DNA from: Phialocephala subalpina
Lineage: Eukaryota; Ascomycota; Leotiomycetes; Helotiales; Mollisiaceae
Direction of reading: 5' to 3'
Assembly: GCA_900073065.1 (NCBI GenBank)
Contig: FJOG01000008.1
Coordinates: 411,631-475,630 of the forward strand
Length of the DNA stretch: 64,000 bases
The notes beneath the pieces were generated by a model, which saw only the letters and a list, made by a program, of their open reading frames with translations, was not told the origin of the DNA and made no database searches. This document shows positions 32,684 through 44,246 of the stretch, piece by piece (the first letter of the stretch is position 1; the number at the start of each line of letters is the position of its first letter). Position numbers and translations under genes: made by a program.

Positions 32684-34078
32684 ATGGCCCTCCTCCTGCA
32701 ACCCAACTCTACGCCAACATGGGATGCATACACGAGCTTCAACGTTACCGGACGCTTTTCACGGGGAATGAACTGCATAGGTATCAATAGACACGGAAGA
32801 CGCTGTGCTTGGGATATCCCAAAAGTCAAGTATGACGACCTTCGCCGTATCCTCGACTGGGTCGAAACACAACCCCCGCAAGATGCCGAAAAATATCTGC
32901 GAGATATTGCAAGTTTGAGCTTGTGTCAAGACTTCCACCAGAACCAGTCTTATGACTTCGTGGAAGATTGGAGAGCCATGCTCAAAAAGATTCCATATGC
33001 TGTGGCAGAGACCGGTCCAACCCTCGAAGAGAAATTCCAACGGCTGCAGGAGAAGAGTGTGGAGTGGCAGAAGACCAAGGCGAGTCTGGAAGCTCAGGTG
33101 GATAAGTACAAGGCTCAACTCTCCAGTCTTGAAGTAAGCCTTGGAGGCCAGCTCCACATTGATCGCCAAAACCTTGAGGCCGAGCGTCAGAAAGTCGAGG
33201 CACTGCAGATCGATCGGGACAATCGTTTGGTGGAAGCATCCAAAAAAATCGAATATATGAAGGAAGAAATCAAAGGTGTGAAGGAAGAAATTCGCATTTA
33301 TGGTCAAAACATCGCAGACCTGGAAAGTACGGTAGTCTTGTCGACGAAACAGAAGGAGAAGATGAAGCAACAGATCGCAGAGCAAGAGGCGGAGCTGAAG
33401 ACAAGAAGTGAAAACATTGAAATACTTGAGAACGCGAAGTTATCCCTCCTCCAAAAGGTTGACAACTTAAGCTTTCTGCTTGAAGACGGGAAGGAGACGC
33501 TCCAGGAGGCCCAGGAAAAGTCCGAAACGGTTGAGAATATGAATTCGTCCCTGCTCCGAGAAATCAAGAACTTGAATTCTCAGCTTGAGGAGAGCAAGAG
33601 GACGATCGAAGCGCTCGAGGCAGGCGCAGCAGAAGCCGAGATCAAAGAACGGAAGCTTTCCGATCGGGCGAGGAATCTCCAAACCTATCTTGAAGAAGAG
33701 AGAAAGGTCAAAGCTGACCTTGAAGAGACACTCTCAGACAAGCTGCAAAGTCTTGACGCGGAGCTGGCTACGCGAACAGGCTCCGCTGCTGCTCTGAGTA
33801 AGGAGGTGGATCGATTGAAGAAGGAGAACGGGGGGGTCCTCGGCGAGAAAGAGATCCTGCAAGCAAACCTGGACCTGGGAGAAGGAGAGCTTGCACGTTT
33901 GCTTGAACAGTTGCGCCTCTCAAATCAACGAAATGAGGATGCCAGAAAGCGTCCTTTCCGATTTATGACAAAGTGTTGGCTTGAGAAGGTTCAAACGAAT
34001 CGGAAAAAGGATACCTTGAATGAGTTTGCATGGCAGGGAAAGAGGAATACACAGCGGTCTGAACTTGCCTCTTCGTAA
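32684..34078 (+). CDS. Coiled-coil protein with a fungal N-terminal Cys/His motif domain
   Basis: A single exon of 464 aa from ATG 32684 to TAA 34078. Residues about 25-90 form a small domain of the type CIGxxxxGRRC ... LRRILDWV ... YLRDIASLSLCQDFHQNQ, a pattern I know from fungal proteins, some of which carry T5orf172/GIY-YIG domains; no nuclease domain is present here. Residues about 115-420 are an almost unbroken long coiled coil (EEKFQRLQEKSVEWQKTKAS, KEKMKQQIAEQEAELKTRSE, AALSKEVDRLKKENGG). The C-terminus is short and basic. A structural or scaffold role is likely; nothing more can be said. A decayed coiled-coil relative lies just upstream on the same strand. Confidence 0.7.
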   Translation: MALLLQPNSTPTWDAYTSFNVTGRFSRGMNCIGINRHGRRCAWDIPKVKYDDLRRILDWVETQPPQDAEKYLRDIASLSLCQDFHQNQSYDFVEDWRAMLKKIPYAVAETGPTLEEKFQRLQEKSVEWQKTKASLEAQVDKYKAQLSSLEVSLGGQLHIDRQNLEAERQKVEALQIDRDNRLVEASKKIEYMKEEIKGVKEEIRIYGQNIADLESTVVLSTKQKEKMKQQIAEQEAELKTRSENIEILENAKLSLLQKVDNLSFLLEDGKETLQEAQEKSETVENMNSSLLREIKNLNSQLEESKRTIEALEAGAAEAEIKERKLSDRARNLQTYLEEERKVKADLEETLSDKLQSLDAELATRTGSAAALSKEVDRLKKENGGVLGEKEILQANLDLGEGELARLLEQLRLSNQRNEDARKRPFRFMTKCWLEKVQTNRKKDTLNEFAWQGKRNTQRSELASS

Positions 34079-35151
34079 GGTCGTATTATCGCTGTTTGAA
34101 TGCCGCCACGTTCATTTTTGATGGGACTTGACTTTGCGTGCGATGCTTTCTGGGGCGTGGGGCGTTGTCCTTTGGTATTTGTTGACTGGTTGGTCCTAGG
34201 TAGTTTTGATCAATGGACGATATTTCTCAAAAATTTCAAAACTTACAAATGGCTTGCAGGTATTCCTCAGCGCGGGTGCCGATCTTCCAGAAAAGACACC
34301 CAAACCTTGAAACTGTACCATGAAGACCTCGCAACCCTTTCCAAAAACATACAACAAACAGCGAGCCCCCCGTTCGTCCCAATACCTCAGCTGTATTCCC
34401 GCATTTAACACCATCATTCACGCTGATCATTCTCGATGGCTTCAATCCCTCGGATATGTCACCTGAAAGAGAACCCCTCAACTTCCTCCTCGGCATTGGG
34501 ATCATCACCAGACATGAGAGGAGGATTTCCGACAACTAGTCGACTGTCACCATTGGTAGTTGTGAATCCCAAGTACCGGGCCCGTTCTGGCGTGGAGCCG
34601 CATGTTAAGCTTAAGTTTAGCACAGCCGATCATCATCGAAAAGGGGGAACGCCTCGCTCAAACCTTTCTCCTCCTTTTTCACTCCCCTGTTCTGAAGCCC
34701 CATCTTGATGCCGTCGACGATTCGAGGAAGTGGAGATTCTTGCTGAATACTGAGTTGCGACAGGTTGGACCGGAGCGTCGCCTTCTTGTTCTCGAAGATC
34801 TGCTCGAGTCTACAGTAGCTCCGCTAATCGTCTGAAAATGAACAGTAATTTCAGCCCCTACCAATAATCTCCAACAGTTCTTGTGAAGGAACGGTGCCAC
34901 ATGACAGCAGGAACGTGCTCTCATGGGATTTCAGAGAGCTAAGATCATCTGGACTTTAGGCTTCCTCTTATCTCGCCAAGCTTCCAAATTTTCACCAAGA
35001 TGAGGAACGCCGTTCATGGTTCGACACTTCTGTACCGGAGATGGCAATGGGAGAAGATATAAGTAACCTCAACGGCCCATGAGACCTGAGTCAACCGGCT
35101 TACCAACAAGCCTACACTCACTTCCAACACGCGCCCTCAACCACCATCAAG
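34079..35151. other. Intergenic region
   Basis: No ORF here shows a family pattern or spliced continuation; I see nothing reportable. Confidence 0.45.
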
Positions 35152-36041
35152 ATGCTTCCCCAACTCCTCCTCGCCACAACAGTCTCCGCCCTCCCCTCCC
35201 TCTTTACCTCCAATCCACCACTTGCGCCTCAGGAGTCCACATAATCGTCACCCGTGCCTCCAACGAGCACGCCGGCCAAGGCATCATCGGCTCCGTCGCT
35301 ACTTCTGTCATCAACCAGATCCCCGGTTCCGATAGCGTGGCTGTCGATTACCCTGCCAGCTTGTATAACTATCAGAGTTTGGAGAGTCAGGGTGTGACTG
35401 CTAAGGCGCACTTGATTGAGAATTATGTGCAAATTTGTCCGCAGGGGAAGATTGTTTTGATAGGGTATTCGCAGGTGAGTTGACTCCAGAGATCAAGTTT
35501 GCAATCTGAGAAGGAATAAGGCGAGGTGTGGTATGAAGATGGATGGAGCCTGATCAGAAATAGGGCGCACAGGTCATTGTTGATACCTTGATTGGGAGTT
35601 CGACTGGATTTGGGGGAGGATTTGGAGGCAGATCTAGTAGTGGGCTGGCCGAGGAGTATAGGAAGAACAGTATACCCCCCATCACCTGCCCCATCATTTT
35701 CGACCCTGCTAACATCAAATAGTCATTGCCGACCCCTCCCACGTCTCAAACCTGTCCTTCGACGTCAGCACGAGCGTCAAGAACGGAGTAAACTTTACCA
35801 CCTTCCCTCCCTCCCTCTTCGCCCCTTCCAAATCAGAAAAGGAAACAGACTGACAAGAGAACAGGTATTCCCAAGATCCAACAGCGCAAGCTACACCAGT
35901 GATGGGGTATGCTGGACTTATTAAGTCATATTGTGATACAGGGGATGTGATTCGGGAATTAGTTTGCAAGTTCATTTGAGCTTTGTGCAGAATTATGGGA
36001 CGCAGGCGGCGAACTTTGTTGTGAGGAAGTATAAGGCTTGA
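35152..36041 (+). pseudogene. Broken cutinase-family (CE5) esterase gene
   Basis: Begins at ATG 35152 with a leader (MLPQLLLATTVSALPS). The frame must then shift before TTCASGVHIIVTRAS, the start of the cutinase/acetylxylan-esterase fold. The central region is clear: GQGIIGSVATSVINQIPGSD, VAVDYPASLYNYQS, KIVLIGYSQ split by an intron (35475-35563) and followed by GAQVIVDTLIG, which gives the nucleophile GYSQG. Further introns fit at 35670-35722 and 35788-35864. The end should carry the catalytic Asp and His, and the needed pieces exist (GLIKSYCDTGD; CDSGISLQVHLSFVQNYGTQ), but in frames reached only through two more small shifts (near 35905 and 35948). Three indels make a pseudogene likely; low-quality sequence is the alternative. 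An intact enzyme would be secreted and hydrolyse cutin or related esters. Confidence 0.75.
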
Positions 36042-36387
36042 CTTGAGGGAGGAAACCTGAAGAAAGATTGAAGGTGAAGCGGGAAAGATATTATGTGTGA
36101 TATAATGGGAGGTAAATGAAAGAATTAAAGAACATGAGTAAGAGCTTAATGTGCCATGTGATTTTAGCTCTGAGAGGGATGCTCCATACTAAGAACCGAG
36201 ACTCGGGAAACTTCCCTTAGCTGCTTGTAAGACGGTCAACGCAGCTTGAAAAGCAGTTGAGATAGGGCCATCTAGAGGGAAAAGAATGTCATTGTCTTTT
36301 TCGGAGATGCAAGACGACGAATACCAAAAAACGGTACCCCGGTCCCATACGCCACCATATACGCCACCAATGCAGACCATATGTCCC
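36042..36387. other. Convergent intergenic region
   Basis: Only 3' flanks of the cutinase relic and TAF6; nothing recognisable. Confidence 0.6.
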
Positions 36388-37808
36388 CTAATGCTTTTCC
36401 CTTGAATCAAGAATCGCCTTATTTAGCTTATGATTTCCTAAAGCAGCGACTCTGCTCCCAATAGTAGCCCCCAAATACTCCTCAACCTCTTGTCCTTCTG
36501 CAGCATTTCCATTCATGCCGTTCGTCAATAAGGTTGGCATCTCTGTGATACTCATGATGCCCTTCATGATAACGCCAATCAACATCCTCAAACTCTCGTC
36601 GTTTGCTCCTCGCTCATTTTGTGCCTTCGCCAGAACGTACTCGAAGGGTTTTAGGTTCGGAAGGACTAAGGTAAGAATGGCAGCTGAGCCACCGATCAGA
36701 GTGATGCCGTTGATTGCTCCATAGTGCTCGGCGAGCGACCTTGTGGGGTCAAGGAAGTACTTCAGACAGGTTCTTGCCAATCGAGCTTGTAATTCTCCAC
36801 TCGATTTCGAGTATTTGTTTGATATGTGGCCGATGAGAGAAGCTGCCAGATCTCGCAACTGGTATTGTTCCTTCAGGTTGTCCAGCCCATCTGCACCAAG
36901 GGTTCGTCCGAGGAGACAGGTGAGTATTGGTGGGACGAGGGATGCGATGTATGGTTCGATAAATAGTGTCTTGTTCTCCGTTATGGCTTGTGTGAGTTCC
37001 ATCATTTGCTGGAGGACGAACAGATTCTTGAGGGAATGTGTGACCTTCTCCGCGACGAATTGTACGAAGTACGGTACCAGCTGGTGGAGCCCAGTATCTG
37101 AACGAACACTCTCGAGAGCGGATTTCCGTAGAACAATGACCTCGGGATCCTGACCATCATCGAGAAGTGCCGACTTGATTTTTTCGAAGAATAGGACAAG
37201 CTCTCTCGAAAGAACGTGCTTGACGAGAGGTTTGAAAGTGACATTGTCGTTTCCTGCGAGAGCTGCAAGAGTCTGGTTCGCGCCAGGGCCTCTAGGTACC
37301 AATTCATTTGCGCGAGCTTCGGCAGTGGTCGGGTTTTGTGGTATTGATGGCTGGACGCCTTCAACGGCAAGCCAATGTGCTGCAAAATGTTAGATCGAGC
37401 TCCAATACTCCCAGCAAGCTACTCACCAGTGAACGAGACATCCCTCGGGACCTTAGGCAACGGCGCATTAATCAACTTCTCAAAATCAACCTCCTCATCT
37501 TCAATATAGAACAGTGGTTGACCAGGACCCAGCGACGCCTCTCCAAATCGTAATGGTCGTGTAGATTCGTAGCCGTAGAGTGGTTCGACATCCAGCACCT
37601 TCAACGCTTGCGATATGTCCTGTGTTCCTAACGTCGTCCTCTTGCCAGCATGCATGAATCGCATCGCCTCGATGATGACTTGTCCGACTCGGTATTCAAC
37701 CTCCTGCGAGAGGACCTTGACGGACTCTTCGTTCAATTTCTCAATGCCCACTGATTCTGCTACATCTTTGATGTTCTCTTGGTTCCAGACCAGCTTTGTT
37801 TCCGCCAT
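36388..37808 (-). CDS. TAF6: TFIID/SAGA subunit TAF6
   Basis: Two exons, 37427-37808 and 36388-37379, give 457 aa, the usual fungal size. I take ATG 37808 ([20 protein letters not shown]); an in-frame non-ATG extension upstream is ignored. Residues about 5-70 are the H4-like histone fold ([52 protein letters not shown]). The linker [19 protein letters not shown], created by the splice, is characteristic of TAF6. The C-terminal half is the helical HEAT-type domain ([40 protein letters not shown]). TAF6 pairs with TAF9 and is a core subunit of TFIID and SAGA in the nucleus. It is divergent from CDC8 and lies 3 kb from TAF11. Confidence 0.95.
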
Positions 37809-38276
37809 CGTGACGGAATGCTGCGTGCTTGGCTTCGTAACAACGCGCAAAGCGGTGCCGCAGATTTCTCGCTAGATGAAAGCTATGCGCTCAAGCTGAG
37901 GGCTCCCTTCGAGGTTACCTCATGGAGGCAGACGCATTCGCGGTGGTGACGATGGTCGAAGCTGGCTCGTCGTGGCTCTTGCTTGTGCGGCTGTGTGCGG
38001 GTAAAGAATTCAATGGAATTGCCTTGTACGTTTCTCGAGGTAGCTCAGGAAAGCGAAACAGTCGATGAGGGTCGTCGTGAAGTCTATTGTTCTCGTTGTC
38101 GTTGAAGCTGGAGATTCAAGCTACAAATCTGCAAGGCTGAACCGAAAACCGACGCTAGCGCTCGTCGCGTCTCCCCAAAGTCCGACGCGATCTTCGTCGC
38201 TCAACTTTACAAAGTCTTGAGGAATAATTAATTTGTGCAACGGACTTCAAAGACATTCTCACATCGGATTGCCAGT
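37809..38276. promoter_or_regulatory. Shared divergent promoter of TAF6 and CDC8
   Basis: 468 bases between the two start codons, rich in GTCGTC/CGTCGT steps. No TATA box recognised. Co-regulation is possible but inferred. Confidence 0.5.
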
Positions 38277-39098
38277 ATGACGTCAGAAGAATCCTTCTCA
38301 TGGCAAGAGCCGCGAAACTCAGTAGTACGCGGTGCATTCGTCGTAGTAGAGGGGCTTGACAGAGCAGGCAAGACAACACAAGTCCAAAGACTATGTTCGA
38401 AGCTCTATGCATTAGGTCACAACATCAAGACGTTGAGATTTCCAGGTAATTCTAAATCCATCCTTTCAAATACCGCATTCTCCCTCATCAATTCAGAACT
38501 TCAGCTAAGATTCATGAACAGATAGGAACTCAACAATCGGACAAATGATTAGCAGCTATTTACAGAATGAGACAGATATGGATGACCACGTAATCCATCT
38601 CCTCTTCTCTGCGAACCGTTGGGAGAAAGCGTAACCTCCTCTTTGATTGAGACAGAAGTCACGTGCTGAAATACTTCCAGGAAATGGATCGAAGAAACCC
38701 TCTCCAAAGGCTATACCATAATCTGTGACCGCTACTTCTACTCCGGCATGGTTTATTCTGCCGCCAAACAAAACCCCTCTCTATCCCTATCCTGGACCAA
38801 GCACCCTGAGATTGGTCTCCCACTACCAGATGTTGTCGTCTTTCTGGATCTAGAGCCATGGCAAGCAGAGCAGAGAGGAGGGTATGGAGAGGAGAAGTAT
38901 GAGAAGAGAGAGATGCAGTTGAGGGTTAGGGAACTGTTTTTGCAGCTATTGAAGGCAGATGATGGGAGGATGAAGATTGTTAATGCTGGAGATGGAATGG
39001 ATGCTGTGGAAGAGAGGATTTGGAAGGAGGTTCTGCCTTGTGTTGAAGCTGTTGAAGGAGGAAGTTTTGGAGTGAAGATTGGGAAGTTCAAAGGTTGA
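38277..39098 (+). CDS. CDC8: Thymidylate kinase
   Basis: Three exons, 38277-38445, 38522-38630 and 38681-39098, give 231 aa. The P-loop [10 protein letters not shown] follows the [11 protein letters not shown] strand. The first intron ends at ACAG 38521, producing [17 protein letters not shown], the conserved dTMP-binding segment; an alternative TAG five bases later would break the frame. Further blocks are [12 protein letters not shown], the DRY motif in [18 protein letters not shown], and [11 protein letters not shown]. The enzyme phosphorylates dTMP to dTDP, an essential step of dTTP synthesis. Length is slightly above the yeast protein. Confidence 0.95.
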
Positions 39099-39388
39099 GC
39101 CCTGAACAGAGGAACTCACGAATGAGAGGCACGAGTGATGATAATGGAAGACGGACGGACAGACGGACGAGTCAACGAACAAACGAATCGGGCAAAGGTT
39201 CGAACCATGGAGTAATTGATACCCTTTCAAAATTCATTCAAAATTGTGTGGCGTTAAGACCATAGACGCCGCCCAGAGCATGGGTGTTGAAGACCCGCTG
39301 TTGAAGACCGTGATCGCTCATGCCATGTAACCCAAAACGCCATGAATGCAGATATCCAACCCCCTTCTATGCTACCACACCTCCATGT

Positions 39389-40451
39389 TCACCTTCTATT
39401 AAGACCGACTAGGCTAAAGAACTCATTCCTGGTCTTCTCTCTCTTCTCTATGCAACCAAGTACACAGCTGGTAATAGTCGTAGCGCTGGTCTTCTCTACT
39501 CCTCTCATCACCATGCATAAATGGCTTGATTCCATGACCACTGCAACACCTTGTGGTTTGAGGACTTCCATTATGGCATGAGCGACATCTTTTGTTAAAC
39601 GTTCTTGGATTTGGAGGCGTCGAGAGAACATGTCTGCGATTCGAGGTAGTTTGGAGATGCCGATAACATCTCGGTCAGGAATATATCCGATATGCATCTA
39701 CCACTATGTCAGCAACCGCCATTGATGCCCGGAAAAACTCAATTGACATACCTTTCCAGTAAATGGCACCATATGATGTTCGCAGAGACTGAAAACCTCA
39801 ATGTCCTTCACGATCACCAACTCGTTGTGCCCCTCGTGGAAAATAGCATTATTCACAATATCTCGGACATTCTCCTGATACCCCTTCGTAAAGAACAACA
39901 TAGCTTTGGCATATCGCTCTGGTGTACCAAGAAGTCCCTCACGATCTGGATCTTCTCCCAGGCATTCGAGAATTGTTCGTACAGCTCCAGAGAGCTTGTT
40001 CAGTCGAGCAGTCGCCTGTTCCGGTGTCTCTTCTTTCCGCTCGCGAGTTCCTCGACCTTGCAGATGTCAATCATAATTCCAAAATGGAGTGGTAACACCT
40101 ACTCGGTCTACTCAACCCATCAAAATCAATAACAGGACTTGGAGATCTCGTATCCGGCGTCTCAAGTTCAGGTCTCGCAGGAGACGCCTCGTCCCTTGGA
40201 TCTCTGGCTGGTTTACTCACACTAGACTTCCTCTTCTTGCTCGCCTTCTTTCCATTGACCTTGCCCCCTCTATCACTCTTGCTCTTCTTCTTCTTCTTCT
40301 TGCCATCAACGTTTCCCTCCGTCTCTGATTTGCGCTTCAAAGAACTATCGAAAGCCTCTTCCAGATCGGAAACTTCGGAATTGGACATCTTCACAGATTC
40401 TGCATCGTCTTCCTCGTGGTCCTTGGAGGGAAGTTGACCGAATTGGACCAT
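39389..40451 (-). CDS. FOL2: GTP cyclohydrolase I
   Basis: Three exons, 40103-40451, 39752-40056 and 39389-39697, give 320 aa. The catalytic domain covers the last 200 residues: [40 protein letters not shown], the zinc-binding Cys and His in [13 protein letters not shown], then [19 protein letters not shown] and the second zinc Cys with the end block [19 protein letters not shown]. It converts GTP to 7,8-dihydroneopterin triphosphate, first step of folate (and pterin) synthesis. The first 115 residues are an unrelated acidic then Lys-rich extension ([11 protein letters not shown]) that looks disordered and NLS-like. It shares a 354-base divergent promoter with TAF11. Confidence 0.95.
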
Positions 40452-40805
40452 TTAAAGGGTGGGCTGTACTGTATGTACACGTGGGGCATGAGTCGTTTCT
40501 AAAATTTCCCCCCTCATAAACTCTGTCATAAACTTTCTGCTGTGCCTTGCGAAGCCGATGACGCTAATTCGGTGCGATTGGCTGACGTTCATTACAGGCT
40601 TCGGCAGATTCCGAGACCGTTGACAGCCTCGTCGTTGCGACTTTGAGACAACAAATTCACCATCATCAACGACTCATCTTCGCCCTCACAAAACTCATTG
40701 CCTAGAGCCCCAACGTCACCAAAGGAGCCAGGAGATTAACTGCCAACCACAATCTCTCAAACAATTACCGTCGCGCACAAACGAAGCCCATCTCCACGCG
40801 CCAAC
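40452..40805. promoter_or_regulatory. Shared divergent promoter of FOL2 and TAF11
   Basis: 354 bases between the start codons. An inverted CCAAT box (GATTGG) lies at 40576-40581 next to TGACG, a plausible HAP-complex and bZIP site pair. Confidence 0.45.
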
Positions 40806-41854
40806 ATGGCCTCACCACCGTACAACCACAGCTACACCTCTGCAATTTCTCCTCCCTACCCCTCGCACGCACAACTCCCCCAACCCCCAAAAAGACGACA
40901 ATCCGACATGCCTTCGTCGGCCCCAGCCATCAAACGCCGCAAAGCCTCCATGCTCTCCACCACATCCGGAACCTCATCCGCACACCCATTACGACAAACC
41001 TCCTTCCCACCCGAAAACAGCGGTGTTGGCACCTTCTCCCGCTCACCTAGCATGGACACCATGTCTATCGCTTCCGGAGCAGGACCTGGTCCCAAGCGCA
41101 AGAAGGGGAGGAAGGGCAAAGGCGGAAAAGGAAATGATGATATTGCGAGCGTAAATGGGAAGAAGGCGAAGAGTATTGTGTCTGCGGAGAATGGTGCAAC
41201 TGGAGGAGCAGGAAGAAAGAGAAGAGGCAGTACGGCGGCTGCGGCTGAAGATGAGGAGGAGGAAGATGCGGGCGAGACAATGGCGTTGAATGTTGATGCT
41301 GCGTCTAAAGAGGAGAAGGCGAAGGAGGAACGGAGGAGGCAGGTGCTTGTTAGGGCTTTTGAGAAGAATGGGGATCAGTTTTCGAGGTATGAGGCTTGGA
41401 GGAGTAGTAAGCTTTCTGATGCTACGGTTCGACGAGTAAGTCACCTCCTGAGTTGTGGGGTACGATACTGATGGAGCAGATTGTCAACCAAACGCTCTCC
41501 CAATCCGTACCACCAAACGTCATCCTCGCCATCAAGTCAGCAGCCAAGATCTTTGCAGGAGAAATCATCGAGGGCGCGAGAAAGGTGCAGACTGAGTGGG
41601 TGGAAGTAAATGCAGACCTGCAGAATGAAATCCAGATGCCGACTCCGCCAGCAGAAACCAATACTCCAGTTGAGAAGGAAAAGGAGAAGAGACGAGGACC
41701 TTTACTGCCAGATCATCTACGAGAGGCTTTCAGAAGACATATGCTGGAGGGCGATGGTGGTCTGGTTGGTGAGCTGGGTTTGTGGCAGCATCAGAATGTT
41801 AGCGGGGTTGAGCGGTTTGGGACGAAGATTGGTGGGAAGCGACTCTTCAAGTGA
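40806..41854 (+). CDS. TAF11: TFIID subunit TAF11
   Basis: Exons 40806-41435 and 41480-41854 give 334 aa. The first 170 residues are a disordered, Ser/Pro- then Lys/Gly-rich tail (GPKRKKGRKGKGGKGNDD) and an acidic run (EDEEEEDAG). The histone-fold domain occupies the C-terminal half: RRQVLVRAFEKNGDQFSRYE, then across the intron RRIVNQTLSQSVPPNVILAI and KSAAKIFAGEIIEGARKVQT, ending in LLPDHLREAFRRH, the family's closing helix. TAF11 pairs with TAF13 in TFIID. Long N-terminal tails are usual in filamentous fungi. Confidence 0.94.
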
Positions 41855-42244
41855 GCGAAATAGCGTCATTCTCGGCGTTTACTGGATTTGGAGTGTATGA
41901 TAGCGGTCAGGCTACTTTGACGGTCGACTGGGTCTATGGCAACATCGAAAGAACAGTGGCCTTGGATGATTTGCAAGACAGTGGGGAAATGACTCCTTAA
42001 TGGGCATGGCATTGGTCTCGGTATTTAGCGGGTTTGGGATGTATGGTAGGAGTCAGGCGGGTGCTTCTGCATCTACACTTCGGTGATTTGACATAATGAA
42101 CATCGACATATCCAGTCATCCACAAGATCAAGACTTTGCCAATGCCGTGACATCGGCACACGTTCACAATGGCTTTTCTCTATTCTGATCTATAATCTGG
42201 AGATCACTGCTCTATCTTCAACTTCTCAGCGAACCCATTCTCCT
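41855..42244. other. Convergent intergenic region
   Basis: 3' flanks of TAF11 and QTRT2; no feature seen. Confidence 0.6.
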
Positions 42245-43662
42245 CTAATCCCTCTGCGTTCTGATAGGAATCAATGCTTCTACCTTACCCTCATTAGGTC
42301 CCAAATTTCCCCAAGCACTCCTATTCTTCTTTGGTTCCCCAGGCCCTTCGCTCTTATAATGATATCCTCTAACTCTTAGCCCACTCCCACTCTTCTCCGG
42401 TAACTCGCTCTCATAGACTCGCTCAAACACTCTCACATCTTCCTCAAAAGCCCCCTTTCTGATACTAGATCGAATCGCAGCGAAGAACTCGGACATGATG
42501 TAATGATTATGAATCTGTATTAGTGTCCAGCCCAGCATCTCTTTCGCAGATAGCAAGTGCTGGATATAAGCTAGGTGGTGCGAGGTGCATGTGTAGCATT
42601 CACAACCAAGCGAGAGAGGAGAGAGTGTTGTTGCGTGTGAGGATGTCCACATATCGATACCCAAAGGTGAAAGACTGGTCCCACTCGACATCTCTTCTTT
42701 CTGTTCACCTTCTGAACCTGGAGGCAAAGGTTTGGGGAAGCGAAAAGTGAGCGCGATGCCGGCGTCGGTTGCGAATCCGATGAATGGGATGGTGAAGATA
42801 TCCATCCCAAGAGAAATTTGCCTTAGGATTTGAGCGGGAGATGACGGTTCGTCAAGTGTGAGGCGAGGGAGTTTCGCTACGGCTGTTGTTGCGGGGATAT
42901 CGGGGAGTATATTCGAGTCGTAAAACGCTAATCCCGACACTGAGTTTGCTGCCTCATCGGCGATGTAGTTAATATACTCCGATTGTGAGAGGAAGTCTAT
43001 TGGGAGTATGGGAGCGAACACTGCTTGTTCTTCGCTCTTCTCATTCAACAATTCAGACAACCATTTCTCAGTCCTATCGCCCATCTTCTCAACCCTTTTT
43101 GAGCCAGGGACAGAGCCGTACGGAACATCGCCAAGGCCAATAGCAATATCTGGATGCATTGCGCTGATGTAGTTGATGTAGTTCTTGTTGGAAATTGCTT
43201 GAAACCCGGTTGAAGTGAAGATTGAGACTGCGGTGTTGGAGTTGCCGACTGGGGCTGTGACAGCTGGTGTTCGACGTGGAGCCAACAGTGTTGATATGCG
43301 TTTCGGTAATGCGGTGAAGGTGTGTAGTGGTGATGAATTGGGGACATTCATGATAGGAGGTGTACCTCCTTTACCGGCTTTGTCGACGACTAGAGATGGT
43401 CAGAATAGGTAATTGGACACGTGATGCTTGGAATCTTACAATCTTCGAGAGCCATATGTACTCCTCCGAATTGGGTGCGGGAGGAAATAACATCGGGTGT
43501 CATGTGTGGTGCTGCTCCTCTTGAGGTGATGGCGAAGAAGTTTGGTGTTTCGAGGTCTTTTCTGCCTGGAACGGAGAGACGTCCAAGTCTTGGGGCGATG
43601 ACGCTGTGGTCAACTTGAGTCAGGACCTCGAAAGCAAGCCTGCCTCCATTTTCTGAAGCCAT
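42245..43662 (-). CDS. QTRT2: Queuine tRNA-ribosyltransferase accessory subunit 2
   Basis: Exons 43440-43662 and 42245-43389 give 455 aa from ATG 43662 (MASENGGRLAFEVLTQ). The TGT fold is recognisable by TPNFFAITSRGAAPHMTPD, NYINYISAMHPDIAIGLGDV, LGMDIFTIPFIGFATDAGIA and the zinc site CECYTC...H within SHHLAYIQHLLSAKEMLGW. This is the non-catalytic partner (QTRTD1/QTRT2) that forms a heterodimer with the catalytic subunit to put queuine at tRNA position 34; I separate it from the catalytic subunit by overall resemblance, not by a measured alignment. The queuine must come from diet or host, which fits a plant-associated or saprobic fungus. Confidence 0.88.
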
Positions 43663-44246
43663 CTTGAGGGTCGCTTTTGCCAAGCTTAAGGAAGCCAGTT
43701 CAGCGTTCTCTGCCAATGAGTCGGGGAAAATGTTGGTTCGTCTGCAGGCCAGCACCCTCAGGAGATATCGTGAGAGTTAAGAAAGGCCAGAGCAAGTAGA
43801 AAGTTTTTCAATGACATTTCCTTTGAGTTGTCCGACTTGAGCTTGGACATCCAGGCATGGATAAATAATATAAATTTCATGGTGTTTTTGACGTTCCTGA
43901 CTAATAAGGCTAGCTCAATGTCTCCACTTAAACACATGGCACTAAGACAGTTTCACCCGATAGGCGCTCTCAGCTTATCGATACGGCATGGTTGTGACGG
44001 AGCTGTCGGACTCGTAGACCCTTGGCATTTTGATACATCAACGTGCATTTCGTATGATCTTCTTCTCTTCTTCCTTTTGTTTGTTCTCAATATTCATTTG
44101 TGAATAGCTTCGCGTCTTTTGAAGTCATGAACCTCTTCCAGCCCTGAGCGCAAACTGTACATACGAATCGTTAAACATCAGCCTGTAAGCAAACCATACG
44201 GATCCTTCGGCAACAGCTAACAACAACACAGCTTACAAACATCACG
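43663..44246. other. Divergent intergenic region
   Basis: Between QTRT2 and the LCCL gene; no ORF supported. Should contain both promoters. Confidence 0.55.

Noticed and set aside
32759..33385. 208-aa minus-strand Leu/Phe-rich ORF
   Set aside because: Antisense of the Glu/Lys coiled coil, whose complement reads as Leu/Phe-rich.
37808..37850. Upstream start for TAF6
   Set aside because: The extension starts at a non-ATG codon and precedes the standard MAETKLVW start.
39191..39210. tRNA-like TTCGAACC word
   Set aside because: No acceptor or anticodon stem can be formed around it.
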